Positions 1 to 9,066 of a stretch of DNA of 64,000 nucleotides are shown one piece after another (the first letter of the stretch is position 1; every line of letters starts with the position of its first letter). The position numbers and the translations under genes were made by a program. Below the pieces are notes generated by a model that had not been told where the DNA came from, ran no database searches, and saw only the letters and a program-made list of their open reading frames with translations. The DNA is taken from assembly GCF_001678945.1 (NCBI RefSeq), contig NZ_CP015124.1, positions 1,054,001-1,118,000 of the forward strand. Reading direction: 5' to 3'. The stretch comes from Phaeobacter gallaeciensis. GTDB taxonomy: Bacteria > Pseudomonadota > Alphaproteobacteria > Rhodobacterales > Rhodobacteraceae.

Positions 1-7
1 CGAATAC

Positions 8-361
8 ATGGCCCATAACACAAGCGCCCATGCCCCGGACAAACCCGCGGACGAGACCTGTACGGACGAAGAATGGGAAACCCGGCGCGTTCAGGTTCAG
101 GCGCATATCGATAGCGCCTCTGAGCCCGCAAAACCATGGTCCAGCATGACCTCTGCCAAGAAGCTCGCGATTGACGGTGTTGTGTATCAGGAGAGTTATA
201 CCAACAGCTGGACCTCCTATCTTCTTGGCGCACGCGCCAAGGGCATGACCGGCTACCAGTTCCGGGCGCCGGGCGAATGGTTTTCCGAACTTTATGCCGC
301 TTATCACTCGGGCAAGCTGAAACCGAACCATCCGGCGATTGACTGGTTGTCCAAACTCTGA
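8..361 (+). CDS. hypothetical protein, possibly 5'-truncated by window edge
   Basis: I do not recognise this 117-residue protein. It is hydrophilic, has no signal peptide or membrane segment, and ends with an aromatic/acidic stretch (GEWFSELYAAYHSGKL) followed by a short basic tail. The frame is already open at base 2, before the ATG at 8, so the true start could lie upstream of the window and the piece seen here may be the C-terminal part of a longer protein. It lies 22 nt before a CpXC protein on the same strand, so the two may be co-transcribed. Confidence 0.6.
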   Translation: MAHNTSAHAPDKPADETCTDEEWETRRVQVQAHIDSASEPAKPWSSMTSAKKLAIDGVVYQESYTNSWTSYLLGARAKGMTGYQFRAPGEWFSELYAAYHSGKLKPNHPAIDWLSKL

Positions 362-383
362 CTGATCGAAAGGCTGCCGACCG

Positions 384-1106
384 ATGTCCCTGTTTCATCC
401 CGTCAATCTGCTCTGCCCGCAATGCGAGGCGCCCGTGTCCATGTCCGCCGTCGGCAGTGTCAACGCCGACCGTCGTCCCGACCTACGGGACGACATCCTG
501 GAAAACCGGTTTCAGGACGCGGCCTGCCCCGCCTGCGGCGAGAGTTTTCGCCTGCAACCGCAGTTCAATTACCTCGACGCCGGGCGCGGGCAATGGATCG
601 CTGCGATGCCTGCCAACCGGTTGCGCGATCATCTGGAGCTGGAGGATGAGGCCAATGATCTGTTTTCCACCAGCTATGGGTCGCAGGCCCCCGCTGCCGC
701 GCAGGAGGTCGGCAAAGGGCTAACCGTGCGACTGACCTTTGGCTGGCCAGCGGTGCGGGAAAAATTGCTGCTGCGGCAACTGGAGTTGGACGATGTGATC
801 GTCGAGATGATGAAGCTGCATATCCTGCGCAGCGTCGAAACCGCCCCCTTGGCTGAAGGCATTGAACTGCGGCTTGTCGATGTGGACGAAGAGACCGGCA
901 GCTATGTCTTTGCCTGGCTGGAAACCGCATCGGAAAAATACATTGAATACCTGAACGTGCCATCAGAGCTGTATGTGGTGATCCACGACAACCCTGAGGG
1001 ATGGGCCGCGATCCGCGGTCGGCTGGAGACAGGACCTTTCGTCGATATGCAGAAACTCTACATGGGTGAAGGCCGCCATACGGGCGATGAACGCCAGGCA
1101 GGCTAA
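384..1106 (+). CDS. CpXC domain protein
   Basis: A 240-residue cytoplasmic protein. It has a CPxC pair at C11/C14 and a second at C48/C51 (CPAC), the arrangement expected of the CpXC family, which is thought to form a zinc-ribbon-like metal site. The rest is acidic and predicted mixed alpha/beta with no signal peptide. The family has no established function. An AAAGG-type site lies upstream of the ATG. It follows the hypothetical gene at 8-361 closely, suggesting a two-gene unit. Family assignment is from the paired CPxC motifs and overall length, with moderate certainty. Confidence 0.75.
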   Translation: MSLFHPVNLLCPQCEAPVSMSAVGSVNADRRPDLRDDILENRFQDAACPACGESFRLQPQFNYLDAGRGQWIAAMPANRLRDHLELEDEANDLFSTSYGSQAPAAAQEVGKGLTVRLTFGWPAVREKLLLRQLELDDVIVEMMKLHILRSVETAPLAEGIELRLVDVDEETGSYVFAWLETASEKYIEYLNVPSELYVVIHDNPEGWAAIRGRLETGPFVDMQKLYMGEGRHTGDERQAG

Positions 1107-1399
1107 CACCGCGCAGCCGACACTCAGCGCAAACCGCGGCGGCGGGAGGCAAAAACGTTCCTCTTTTCCGGCAGACATCAGGCGATCTGCCCTGCCACTA
1201 GGTGCGGTTAAACCCATCCGTGCTCTGCCCATCGCGGCTGGAAAAGCAGGGATGGAAGGCGCTCTTCACCGTAGAATGCATCAAAATTTGGCTCAAAACC
1301 GACAACTTGTAACATGTTTCCGGCACTAGTGTTGCGTGGCAGCTACGGCTGTGTATGCTCCCAGACACATCCGAAATGACAGAAAGGTAAGTGGGCTTC

Positions 1400-2446
1400 A
1401 TGCAGGATCTGACCCCGGCGACACTCGACAACAATGCAATCGAAAGCGCGGAGGATCTGTCGTCCATCGCTTTCAGTTTCATGGCATCAAAGGCGCTGTT
1501 CACCGGTCTGCATGTCGGTATCTTTTCACTGCTCGCGGACGGCCCCAAGACGGCCAAAGAACTGTCAGAGGCCGCAGATGTGCCGCTCAACCGCATCGTC
1601 ACGCTGACAACCGCGCTGGCCAGCGTCGGGCTGCTGAGCAACACGGACGATGACAAGATCAAGAATTCCCCCGCCGCGCAGAATTTCCTTTCGAAAACAT
1701 CGAAATACGATTTCGGGGATTATCTTCGCTATCAGATCGACCAGCAGATGTACCCCTTCCTGCTGCAGTTGAATGCGGTGATGAAAGGCGAACTCTCCGA
1801 GGATGCAATCGCCTCTTACCGGCACTGGATGGCGGATGAAGAACAGGCTTCGGTCTATTCCGAAAGCCAGCACGCCGGCTCTCTTGGCCCGGGGCGCACA
1901 CTGGCCCGCACTGTGGACCTGTCCCATGCCAAGACCCTCTTGGACGTGGGCGGCGGCACCGGCGCGATGACCATCAGCCTGTGCAACGAATATGAGAACC
2001 TTGAGGCCACCATCATCGACTTCCCCAACGTGGCAGAAATCGGCTGGGGTTTTGTCTCCGAGGCCGGTCTGATCGACCGGGTGCGCTATATTCCAGGCAA
2101 CGCCATCGAAATCCAGTGGCCAGGCAACCAGGACGCCATCCTGATGTCCTATCTGATGAGCGGCGTTCCCGGCGACGACGTCGAGGGCCTGCTGACGAAA
2201 GGCTTTGAGGCGCTCGCCCCCGGTGGCAAGCTGATGGTGCATGACTTCATGGTGGAAGAGAACCGCCGCGGACCCGCGCTGGCCGCACTCTGGCAGTTGC
2301 AGCACATGGCCTTTACCCCCGACGCCCGTTCGCTATCGGTGGGCTGGCTGACGGAAATGGGCAAAACGATCGGTTTCGAGGTCGAGACCGTCGACAACCT
2401 GATCCCGGCGATGACCAAACTGGTCGTCTTTTCCAAACCTGCCTGA
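1400..2446 (+). CDS. SAM-dependent O-methyltransferase (acetylserotonin/BchU-like family)
   Basis: About 348 residues. The N-terminal 100 residues resemble the winged-helix dimerisation domain of small-molecule O-methyltransferases (AxxxGIFSLLADGPKTAKELSEA). The C-terminal Rossmann domain has the SAM motif LLDVGGGTGAM near residue 180 and a later LxPGGKLMVHDF strand. This is the architecture of enzymes methylating aromatic or polyketide hydroxyls, and the substrate cannot be told here. A GTG at 1391 in the same frame is an alternative start; neither start is ideally spaced from the AAAGG at 1383-1387. It is followed after 15 nt by a thioesterase, so the pair probably forms a small secondary-metabolism or detoxification operon. 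Confidence 0.8.
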   Translation: MQDLTPATLDNNAIESAEDLSSIAFSFMASKALFTGLHVGIFSLLADGPKTAKELSEAADVPLNRIVTLTTALASVGLLSNTDDDKIKNSPAAQNFLSKTSKYDFGDYLRYQIDQQMYPFLLQLNAVMKGELSEDAIASYRHWMADEEQASVYSESQHAGSLGPGRTLARTVDLSHAKTLLDVGGGTGAMTISLCNEYENLEATIIDFPNVAEIGWGFVSEAGLIDRVRYIPGNAIEIQWPGNQDAILMSYLMSGVPGDDVEGLLTKGFEALAPGGKLMVHDFMVEENRRGPALAALWQLQHMAFTPDARSLSVGWLTEMGKTIGFEVETVDNLIPAMTKLVVFSKPA

Positions 2447-2461
2447 GCCGGGGGAGCGGAG

Positions 2462-2929
2462 ATGTCGACATTTCGCGTACACGAAGAGCCGCTTCAGCAG
2501 GAGTGGCTGGATGCCTATGGCCACCTGAACGAAGCCTACTATCTGGTCCCGTTCAGCAATGCGACCTGGAAACTGCAGGACCGTTTCGGGATCGGCACCG
2601 CATATTTCGAGGAAACGGGCTGCGCGCTATATACGCTTGAGACGCACCTGCGGTACGTGGGGGAAGTGCGCGCTCCGGCAACCCTGTCAATCGAGGCCGC
2701 GATCCTGGGCGTGGACAGCAAACGTTTGCAGATCGGGCACACCATGTGGTCGGCCGATCAGGAATGCGCGACGTTTGAATGCATGCTGCTGCACTACGAT
2801 ACACGCCAGCAACGGGCCACGGCCTTCCCCGAGGCGATCTATAACAGCCTTTTGGATGCGGTTCTCTCCCCGGCCCCGGAATGGGCCGGACGGGCAGTGC
2901 GCCAGTTGTGCGGAGCTGTCGCCGGTTGA
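2462..2929 (+). CDS. 4HBT-like (hotdog) acyl-CoA thioesterase
   Basis: A 155-residue hotdog-fold protein. The opening (EWLDAYGHLNEAYYL) matches the catalytic region of 4-hydroxybenzoyl-CoA/carnitinyl-CoA type thioesterases, where an acidic residue plus GHxN-Y sits at the active site. It would hydrolyse a small acyl-CoA in the cytosol. A GGGGAGCGGAG ribosome site lies just upstream of the ATG, and the gene starts 15 nt after the methyltransferase, so the two are likely co-translated. The substrate is not identifiable. The extra C-terminal 30 residues are Ala/Arg-rich and not diagnostic. Confidence 0.8.
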   Translation: MSTFRVHEEPLQQEWLDAYGHLNEAYYLVPFSNATWKLQDRFGIGTAYFEETGCALYTLETHLRYVGEVRAPATLSIEAAILGVDSKRLQIGHTMWSADQECATFECMLLHYDTRQQRATAFPEAIYNSLLDAVLSPAPEWAGRAVRQLCGAVAG

Positions 2930-2984
2930 TACTGGCCCGGCCAACTAGCCTCCCAACACCTGCAATGACCATGGCCGCGGTTGC

Positions 2985-3012
2985 GCTTGGCCTCGCGAAT
3001 GCGAGGCCAAGC
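2985..3012. terminator. bidirectional hairpin terminator
   Basis: A perfect 12-bp inverted repeat (GCTTGGCCTCGC) with a 4-nt GAAT loop sits between the convergent ends of the thioesterase and the DUF2202 gene. There is no clear T tract, so it would rely on stem strength. Confidence 0.7.
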
Positions 3013-3045
3013 CAATCTGTGTCCGAAAACCGGAGGCGATTTCGG

Positions 3046-3660
3046 TCACAGTACAGCCTCAAAGGCATCAAGGTGCGCATATGAGCCCTGAAGCAGGTTT
3101 TCATAGATATCCGCCAGGGCGGTGTCCTGCACGGCTTCGGCCGCTGCCGCGATATCGACGATGTCTTTCTCCTCGATCGCCACACCGACCTCCAGCGCGT
3201 CTTCTAGCGAGGTCAGCCCCTGCTCCAGAAGCGTGTCGTACATCTCCTGCAACTCGGGATTGGAGAATTCGCCAGCGGTGTCGAAAACGAAGGAATCGAC
3301 ATCGACGCCGATCTTCTCTGCATAGTCGACAAGCGCGTCAAAGTGCTGGTCTTCGGAGACCTCGATATTGGCGAAGATCTCCTCTCCATAAACATCGTAA
3401 AAGGCCTCGTAGAGATCGCCCGCAAGCTTCTCCTCTTCGATCATGAACTTCAGCTCTGCGATGGCCTCAGCGCTCAGCGTCACAGCAACAGAGGTATCAT
3501 CGGTTGATACCGTTTCAACCTGCTGTGTCTCAGCTTCGTTGCGGTGCCATTTGCCACCGCCAATACCTGTATCAAGGCCGGTTTCGGCGGACAGTTTAAC
3601 ACCGTCGGTGCCTTCGAAACTCACTGTGTACTCGCGGTAGGAAACACTGTTCATGCTCAT
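3046..3660 (-). CDS. DUF2202 ferritin-like protein
   Basis: A 204-residue acidic protein. The C-terminal two-thirds (from about residue 65) contains EEEKLAGDLYEAFYDVYGEEIF and a later ExQHFDAL helix. These are the spaced Glu/His helices of the DUF2202 family, which folds as a ferritin-like four-helix bundle. The first 60 residues are a variable Thr/Ser/Val-rich segment without a clear signal peptide. The ATG at 3660 has an AGGAG site 5 nt upstream; an in-frame ATG at 3654 is less well placed. Function is unknown for the family; metal or diiron binding is an inference from the fold. Confidence 0.8.
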   Translation of the reverse strand: MSMNSVSYREYTVSFEGTDGVKLSAETGLDTGIGGGKWHRNEAETQQVETVSTDDTSVAVTLSAEAIAELKFMIEEEKLAGDLYEAFYDVYGEEIFANIEVSEDQHFDALVDYAEKIGVDVDSFVFDTAGEFSNPELQEMYDTLLEQGLTSLEDALEVGVAIEEKDIVDIAAAAEAVQDTALADIYENLLQGSYAHLDAFEAVL

Positions 3661-4013
3661 GTCTTTCTCCTGTGCCGGTTGCTGATCTCAAGGTGAACGA
3701 GGCCCGGCGCGCCCATTACATTCAGAAAAATACATATGTAAATTGGCTCGCGAATTGAAACTGGCCTGCCAGCAGACCGGCGTTGCGCCGCTGATTTGGC
3801 AGCGAAATTTTGCCGTGCACCCTCTGCAACGACTGCACTCGTGACGTCGTGCCGCAAGCCTTGGAAGCCGATTGGCAACCTCTGCATGCTGCCAGACATG
3901 CCAGCGCATGCGTTCTGACAACAGCCATTAGAATGCTCAGAGCACATTTCAAGATCGCATTGGAGAGATCGGAGCCAAGCCTCACTGCTGAGAGGCCCAC
4001 TCACGTCGAGTAC
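3661..4013. other. intergenic, no gene seen
   Basis: This 353-base spacer separates the DUF2202 start from the LysR stop. ORFs on both strands lack ribosome sites and protein-like composition. It should hold the DUF2202 promoter near 3670-3740, where an AT-richer stretch (around 3720-3745) lies, but no convincing -35/-10 pair was identified. Confidence 0.5.
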
Positions 4014-4913
4014 CTAGGCGATCGGGATCTTTGCGACCTCGGATTTGAACCATTCGCCAAAGGCAATGAGCCGCGGATCGGGGAAATCCGTATCCGGATA
4101 GACCAGCCACATCCCCCGTCCGGTGGTCAGGCGGGTCTCATTGAGGCGCACAAGATGCCCGGCAGCCACGTCGGCAGCGGTCAGGCTGACATCGGCCAGC
4201 GCAGCACCATGCCCGGCAAAGGCAAGGTCCACGACCCGCGCCCGGCTATCATAGGCAACCATGTCCTGTGGTGGCGACCCCGCATAACCCAAAAGGTTCA
4301 GCCAGGCCTGCCAATCGTCCTTGCGGCCCTCGATATAGGCCAGGGTCAGCTTGGCAATCTCATCGGCGGACAGTGGCAGACGCCGCCCCGAGACAACCGA
4401 GGGCGCCGCCACCGGCACCAGTTCATCACGGTGCAGTTCGACTGCGGTCAGCCCGGGCCACTCCCCGGTGCCATAGCGCATGCCACCATCAAGATCCGAT
4501 TTACGAAAATCGGTATCCGTGGCGCTCATCTCCGGTTCGACCGTGATCTCCGGATACATGGCATGAAACCGCGACAGGCGCGGCAATACGATGCGATTGC
4601 CGTAAAAGGGCGTGACCGCCAGCCGCAATGTCCCGCTCATCGGGTTGCCCTGCAGTTCAATCGCAGCGGCCTCGATCGTGTCGAAGGCCTTGCCGATCCG
4701 GTCGGCAAACCGTTTGGCGGCGTCCGTCGGCTGAACGGCACGCCCACGCCGCCGGAACAGGCTCATGCCAAAGGCTTCTTCAAGCGATTTGACCTGATGG
4801 CTGATGGCGGCATTGGTCACGTTCAGCTCGGCCGCAGCCTCCTTGAAGCTTTCATGCCGCGCGGCAGCTTCGAAGGATCTGAGGGCATTGAGAACAGGAA
4901 GACGTCGAGGCAT
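4014..4913 (-). CDS. LysR-family regulator, GcvA-like
   Basis: A 299-residue LysR regulator. The N-terminal winged helix reads PVLNALRSFEAAARHESF followed by AAELNVTNAAISHQVKSLE, the signature of the GcvA/AmpR branch. The C-terminal 200 residues form the effector-binding domain. It is divergently transcribed from asparagine synthetase with a 255-bp spacer, the usual arrangement of a LysR regulator and its target. Control of asnB is an inference from position. A long ORF on the opposite strand through this gene is a shadow. Confidence 0.88.
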   Translation of the reverse strand: MPRRLPVLNALRSFEAAARHESFKEAAAELNVTNAAISHQVKSLEEAFGMSLFRRRGRAVQPTDAAKRFADRIGKAFDTIEAAAIELQGNPMSGTLRLAVTPFYGNRIVLPRLSRFHAMYPEITVEPEMSATDTDFRKSDLDGGMRYGTGEWPGLTAVELHRDELVPVAAPSVVSGRRLPLSADEIAKLTLAYIEGRKDDWQAWLNLLGYAGSPPQDMVAYDSRARVVDLAFAGHGAALADVSLTAADVAAGHLVRLNETRLTTGRGMWLVYPDTDFPDPRLIAFGEWFKSEVAKIPIA

Positions 4914-5168
4914 GGCACTATGGTCAAATTTTTCTCATCCATAGTGCTAGAATGTTTCATTTTTATCAACCGCGGGATTTTGATAGCCATGGTGCCGCAA
5001 AACTTTAAAGGCGCCCGCCCATCGGGCAAAGCCGATCAGCAGCCCCCTTGCCCCGCCGCCGCCAAGACAGCGCAGCGCGGCCTGTCATGGCAAGGACGGC
5101 CCGGCGCGCGCAAAAAGCGGCCCCGCCCTTATGGCGACCGCTGTGGAACCGATTGAGGACCAAGAACC

Positions 5169-6716
5169 ATGTGTGGATTTGTTTGTTTCTGGAATATCAG
5201 CGACGCCGGACTGGCCGAGGAGATGATCGCCAAGATCGCCCATCGCGGCCCCGACGAGGTGCATGTCCTCCGGCATGCGGATACGCCTGAGACAGAGCCC
5301 CTTGCAACAGAGACCGCCTTCACCATGGCCCATTGCCGGTTGTCTATCATCGGCCCCGAGGACGGCGCCCAGCCCATCCACCAGACAGGTGACATGCTGG
5401 TTGCCAATGGCGAGATCTACAACCACGCCGATCTGCGGGCAATCTTAGGCGATGCGGCGTTTGAGACGGCTTCTGACAGTGAAACGATCCTGCACCTGTT
5501 CCGCTCCGGGCGCTCCCGCTGGGTCACCCAGCTGGATGGCATGTTCGCCTTTGTTCTGATTACCAAAGACCGCATCATTGCCGCGCGCGATCCACTGGGG
5601 ATCAAACCGCTATACATGGCGCGGCTGGGCAATGGGCTGGTCTTCGCTTCCGAGCTGAAGGCCTTTGACGGCGTCCCGGTCGAGCAGGTCGAAGCGGTCC
5701 CGCCCGGGCATCTGTTCGACAGCCGCACCGGCTGGCGGCAATGGTACCGCACGCCTCAGGGCGCTGCCGCAGCGGGCCCGGATCTCGATATCGACGGCAC
5801 TGCGCAGGAACTGCGTCTGGTACTGGAGGGAGCCGTTGCCAAATGGATGGTCGCGGATGTGGAGGTGGGCAGCTTCCTCTCCGGCGGGCTGGACAGCTCG
5901 ATCATCGCGGCGCTTGCCCAGAAGGCGCGCAAGGCACAGGGGCTGGGTCCGCTCAAGACCTTTGCCGTCGGCACCAAGGGCAGCCCCGATCTGGTTGCCG
6001 CGCGCGCCGTGGCTGAACATATCGGATCAGACCATTACGAGACGGTCTTTACCGCGCAGGACGTGGCCGAAGCCCTGCCGCATGTCCTTTATCATCTGGA
6101 ATCGGCTGATGTGGATCTGGTGCGCTCGGCCCTCCCTACCCTGTTCGCAGCACGGCTGGCCCGGGCCAGGCTCAAGGCGGTACTGACCGGCGAAGGCGCC
6201 GACGAATTGTTCGCCGGCTATACCTATCACCACGGCTACGTCGACGATCCCCGAGCACTGGCAGATGAGCTGACCCGGTCCCTTGGCACCATGCACAACA
6301 TCAATCTGCAACGGGTCGACCGCGTCACCATGTCCGAGAGCCTCGAGGCCCGAACTCCGTTCCTGGATCGGGAGCTGATCGATTTTGCCCAGTCCATCCC
6401 CGCAGATCTGAAGATGCGCCGCACCGATCCTGCGGCTCCGGATGCAACCGGCGCAACGACGGAAAAGTGGATCCTGCGCAAAGCCTGCGAAGACCTGCTG
6501 CCGCCGGATCTGGTCTGGCGCAAGAAGGCGCAATTCGACGAAGGCTCCGGCACGGTCGATGCGCTGGAAGAGGCTCTTGCAGCGCTGATCGGCGGCCCCG
6601 TCACGCGGCAGTCAGAAGGCGCGCTGTATGAACGGCTGCTACGCGATGCCTATCGCAATCCCGAGCGGATCCTGGAGGCTGCTGGGTCCTGGGAGGCAGA
6701 CCGGGTGGTCGCCTGA
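5169..6716 (+). CDS. asnB: glutamine-hydrolysing asparagine synthetase
   Basis: A 515-residue class II enzyme converting aspartate, glutamine and ATP to asparagine. The initiator Met is followed directly by Cys2 (MCGFVC), the N-terminal nucleophile of the Ntn glutaminase domain, which extends to about residue 190 (motifs HRGPDE, NGEIYN). The synthetase domain follows with the PP-loop SGGLDSSIIAAL and the GEGADELFAGY motif. Its length is in the range of short bacterial AsnB. The start is fixed by the need for Cys2. It is divergent from the LysR gene at 4014-4913 and followed by a strong hairpin. Specialised amidotransferases of secondary metabolism share this architecture, so a dedicated role cannot be excluded. 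Confidence 0.93.
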   Translation: MCGFVCFWNISDAGLAEEMIAKIAHRGPDEVHVLRHADTPETEPLATETAFTMAHCRLSIIGPEDGAQPIHQTGDMLVANGEIYNHADLRAILGDAAFETASDSETILHLFRSGRSRWVTQLDGMFAFVLITKDRIIAARDPLGIKPLYMARLGNGLVFASELKAFDGVPVEQVEAVPPGHLFDSRTGWRQWYRTPQGAAAAGPDLDIDGTAQELRLVLEGAVAKWMVADVEVGSFLSGGLDSSIIAALAQKARKAQGLGPLKTFAVGTKGSPDLVAARAVAEHIGSDHYETVFTAQDVAEALPHVLYHLESADVDLVRSALPTLFAARLARARLKAVLTGEGADELFAGYTYHHGYVDDPRALADELTRSLGTMHNINLQRVDRVTMSESLEARTPFLDRELIDFAQSIPADLKMRRTDPAAPDATGATTEKWILRKACEDLLPPDLVWRKKAQFDEGSGTVDALEEALAALIGGPVTRQSEGALYERLLRDAYRNPERILEAAGSWEADRVVA

Positions 6717-6747
6717 GGCACCGCCTGCCCGGTTTCCGGACCCGATT

Positions 6748-6786
6748 GCGCGCGCCTTGCAGCATCATCCACCTCAAGGCGCGCGC
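6748..6786. terminator. bidirectional hairpin terminator
   Basis: A 12-bp inverted repeat (GCGCGCGCCTTG / CAAGGCGCGCGC) with a 15-nt loop lies between the convergent asnB and rhodanese genes. Confidence 0.6.
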
Positions 6787-6810
6787 CATAGCAAATCGGT
6801 CTGGGCCGCC

Positions 6811-7404
6811 TCAGGAGCCGCCCGGCACCACGGTCAGGCCCAGCATGTTCCAACTCTGCATGCCACCGCGATAGTAGTAGATCTTCTCGGCCGGGAAGCC
6901 CGCCTCGATCATGCGGCGCGCGGCCGTCGGGGACTGGCCGCACCATGGCCCGTTGCAGAACAGGACCACCGACGGCACCTCGCCCTCGCAGATCCAGCCA
7001 TCGAAATCCACCTCGCAGCCGAATTCCTCCAACCGGTCGGCAGCCTCGGTGTAAGGCACCGACATGGCACCCGGAATTGTGCCCTGCTCGTACTGCGGGC
7101 GAACGCGCCCATCGACAAGCAACGCCTCCCCGGATTTCAGGAACTCCAGCACCTCCAGCTCGCCAATGGTCGTCACCCCGGGTGCCGGTGTCATCGGCTG
7201 GATGCAGAAATTGGGACAGGGGCGCGAGGTCTTTGTCCAAGGTTCACCCAGACGCGCGTCGGGATCCTGATTGCGCTTGATCTCAACCGCGCCGCCAGGC
7301 GTTGTCACGGTCACGCTCATCATGTCCTTGGTGATGCCGACCTTATCCGCCAGTGCAGGCGCCGCGATGGCGGCTATACAAAGGCCCAATAGCATTCCAC
7401 GCAT
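6811..7404 (-). CDS. exported rhodanese-domain protein (CxxxxC active loop)
   Basis: A 197-residue periplasmic protein. Residues 1-19 form a signal peptide ending ALA before DKVGIT. The C-terminal half is a rhodanese domain: LLVDGRVRPQYEQGTIPGAM, then the active-site loop FCNGPWCGQS holding two cysteines, then GFPAEKIYYYRGGMQSW. The ATG at 7404 has a GGGAGGA site 7 nt upstream and gives a clean signal peptide, so it is preferred to the ATG at 7422. The layout resembles the periplasmic rhodaneses seen next to quinoprotein dehydrogenases, but no such dehydrogenase lies here. A role in sulfur transfer or redox is an inference. Confidence 0.85.
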   Translation of the reverse strand: MRGMLLGLCIAAIAAPALADKVGITKDMMSVTVTTPGGAVEIKRNQDPDARLGEPWTKTSRPCPNFCIQPMTPAPGVTTIGELEVLEFLKSGEALLVDGRVRPQYEQGTIPGAMSVPYTEAADRLEEFGCEVDFDGWICEGEVPSVVLFCNGPWCGQSPTAARRMIEAGFPAEKIYYYRGGMQSWNMLGLTVVPGGS

Positions 7405-7612
7405 GTCTGAATCCTCCCTCATCTCGTGTGCTTATCACATTCTAAAATTCGAATAACACACAGTCGAGGCATTTTTGATGCGTTCAGATCTCTCTCACTG
7501 CCTATGCCCGACGATCCTTGCAACGGCTATGATCCTTGCAGCGGCTATATGGAAGCTCCCCCAAGCGGCCCGCAAGCTTATGAAATCAATAATTTTTGCG
7601 CGCGGCGTATTC

Positions 7613-7807
7613 TTATGAATCGATTTCGCCACGGGCAAATCGCATATCGAGTTCGGACTGCGCGCCGGACGCTTTGCGCTGCGATGACGTCCCGTCGCCC
7701 CCGCGCACCAGCCAGATCAGCCCGGCGACCACCAGACCCAGGTCGGTCATCCAAAGCACGGGGCCAAAGATCATTCCGACCCCGTGACTATGGTCCCAGC
7801 CCACCAT
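7613..7807 (-). pseudogene. small SHOCT-type membrane protein, C-terminus cut by stop codon
   Basis: A 64-residue product. It has a His-containing N-terminus (MVGWDHSHGVGM), one membrane segment, then ELDMRFARGEIDS, the start of a SHOCT (short C-terminal) domain. The frame then meets TAA at 7613-7615. Reading through that stop gives EYAARKNY and a TGA at 7586-7588, just what the missing end of a SHOCT domain should look like. A Glu codon has therefore probably mutated to TAA. No strong ribosome site precedes the ATG at 7807. The intact relative at 47286-47597 supports the comparison. The shortened product could still be made. Confidence 0.6.
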
Positions 7808-7925
7808 GTGCCCGTATTCTCGCGCCCTAACTGTCGCGGGCACGCCAAGCAGAACCGACAAATAGACCGGCGGGACCACGGGCCCCACCGGTTGTTTCAG
7901 TATCGGCCGATCCTGAAGGCGCCGC

Positions 7926-8789
7926 TTACATCTTGCCGCCGTAGACCGGGAAGAAACTATGTTCGCCGTAGTCCTTGATCTTCTCGATGGACTTAAGTGC
8001 ATCCATATCTGTGTCGGAGATTTCGAAATCCACCGCCGCGTTGTTGGCCATGTGATCCGGGTTTCCGGTCTTCGGCAAAGGCAGCAGGCCCAGCTGCAGA
8101 CAATAGCGAATGCCAAGCTGCGGGATGCTGACGCCGTATTTCTCGGCCATTGCGCCGACCTCGGTATTCTTGAACAGCTCACCATGACCGACAGGCGAAT
8201 AGGCCTCGACAAGGATCCCTTTGCTCTTGGTGTGGTCGATCAGGTCAAAGGGCGTGTTGCTGATATGGGCCAGGATCTGGTTCAGCATCGGTTTGACGGT
8301 GGCGTTCTCGATCAGGTTGTCGAGATCTTCCTTCTGGAAATTGGACACACCGATGGCGCGCAGTTTTCCTGCTTCAAGCGCCTCTTCCAGCGCTTTCCAC
8401 GCCGCCAGATTGCCTTCGAAGTACCGGTCGTCGCCTGCAAAATTTTCCCACGGCTGCGGGCTGTGGATGATCATCAGATCGATATAGTCCAACCCCATCG
8501 TGGCAAGAGAGCCGTCGATGGCTGCCTTGGCCTCGTCATAGGTCTTGATGCCGGCGTCCAGCTTGGTGGTCACGAAAATCTCGTCGCGGGCCACGCCGCA
8601 GTCACGGACTCCTTCGCCAACACCGCGTTCGTTGGCATAGGCCTGCGCGGTGTCGATGTGGCGATAGCCAAGGTTCACAGCCGCCTTGACCGCATCCGCA
8701 ACTACCGCGTCGTCGATCATCCAGGTGCCAAGACCAAGTTTCGGAATCTCGACGCCATTGGAAAGAGTGTAAGTTTCTTGAAGGATCAT
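7926..8789 (-). CDS. aldo/keto reductase (AKR5-like, 2,5-didehydrogluconate/methylglyoxal reductase type)
   Basis: A 287-residue cytosolic NADPH-dependent carbonyl reductase. The AKR tetrad is visible: D and Y in RHIDTAQAYANE, K in FVTTKLDAG and H in LMIIHSP. GVSNF and the C-terminal KTGNPDHMANN coenzyme region follow. Enzymes of this branch reduce small aldehydes and ketones such as methylglyoxal. It begins the downstream part of a same-strand redox cluster (cupin, Rossmann reductase, decarboxylase-like protein, LysR, cupin) but is separated from the cupin by 277 bp, so it may have its own promoter. Confidence 0.9.
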   Translation of the reverse strand: MILQETYTLSNGVEIPKLGLGTWMIDDAVVADAVKAAVNLGYRHIDTAQAYANERGVGEGVRDCGVARDEIFVTTKLDAGIKTYDEAKAAIDGSLATMGLDYIDLMIIHSPQPWENFAGDDRYFEGNLAAWKALEEALEAGKLRAIGVSNFQKEDLDNLIENATVKPMLNQILAHISNTPFDLIDHTKSKGILVEAYSPVGHGELFKNTEVGAMAEKYGVSIPQLGIRYCLQLGLLPLPKTGNPDHMANNAAVDFEISDTDMDALKSIEKIKDYGEHSFFPVYGGKM

Positions 8790-9031
8790 TGGGGTTTTCC
8801 TTTGTCATAGTGTATCGCCAATGGCTCCCCTGCCGTCGATCGAGCGGCAGAAGTTCCAGTGCGTATCTGATGGGGTGGAACTTATGGCAGGCAGGCTCCT
8901 GCGATAATCCATGCAGAATTGAACCCACTGATGAGTTCAGATCATTAATGGCGGAACGCCAAGGCGGCGCTCACTGTGCCATGCGTCCTTGATGCCCGCG
9001 GCAACTATCGCCGATGCAAGACCCTTGGGCA

Positions 9032-9058
9032 GCGAGCAGGTCTAACCCGCCTGCTCGC
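9032..9058 (-). terminator. hairpin terminator downstream of cupin gene
   Basis: A 9-bp perfect inverted repeat (GCGAGCAGG / CCTGCTCGC) with a 9-nt loop lies just past the stop of the cupin gene at 9067. Confidence 0.55.
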
Positions 9059-9066
9059 CCCAAAGA

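Noticed and set aside
3810-5156. A 448-codon plus-strand frame through the LysR gene
   Set aside because: The product is His/Arg/Gly-rich and lacks domain features, while the minus strand encodes a clear LysR regulator.
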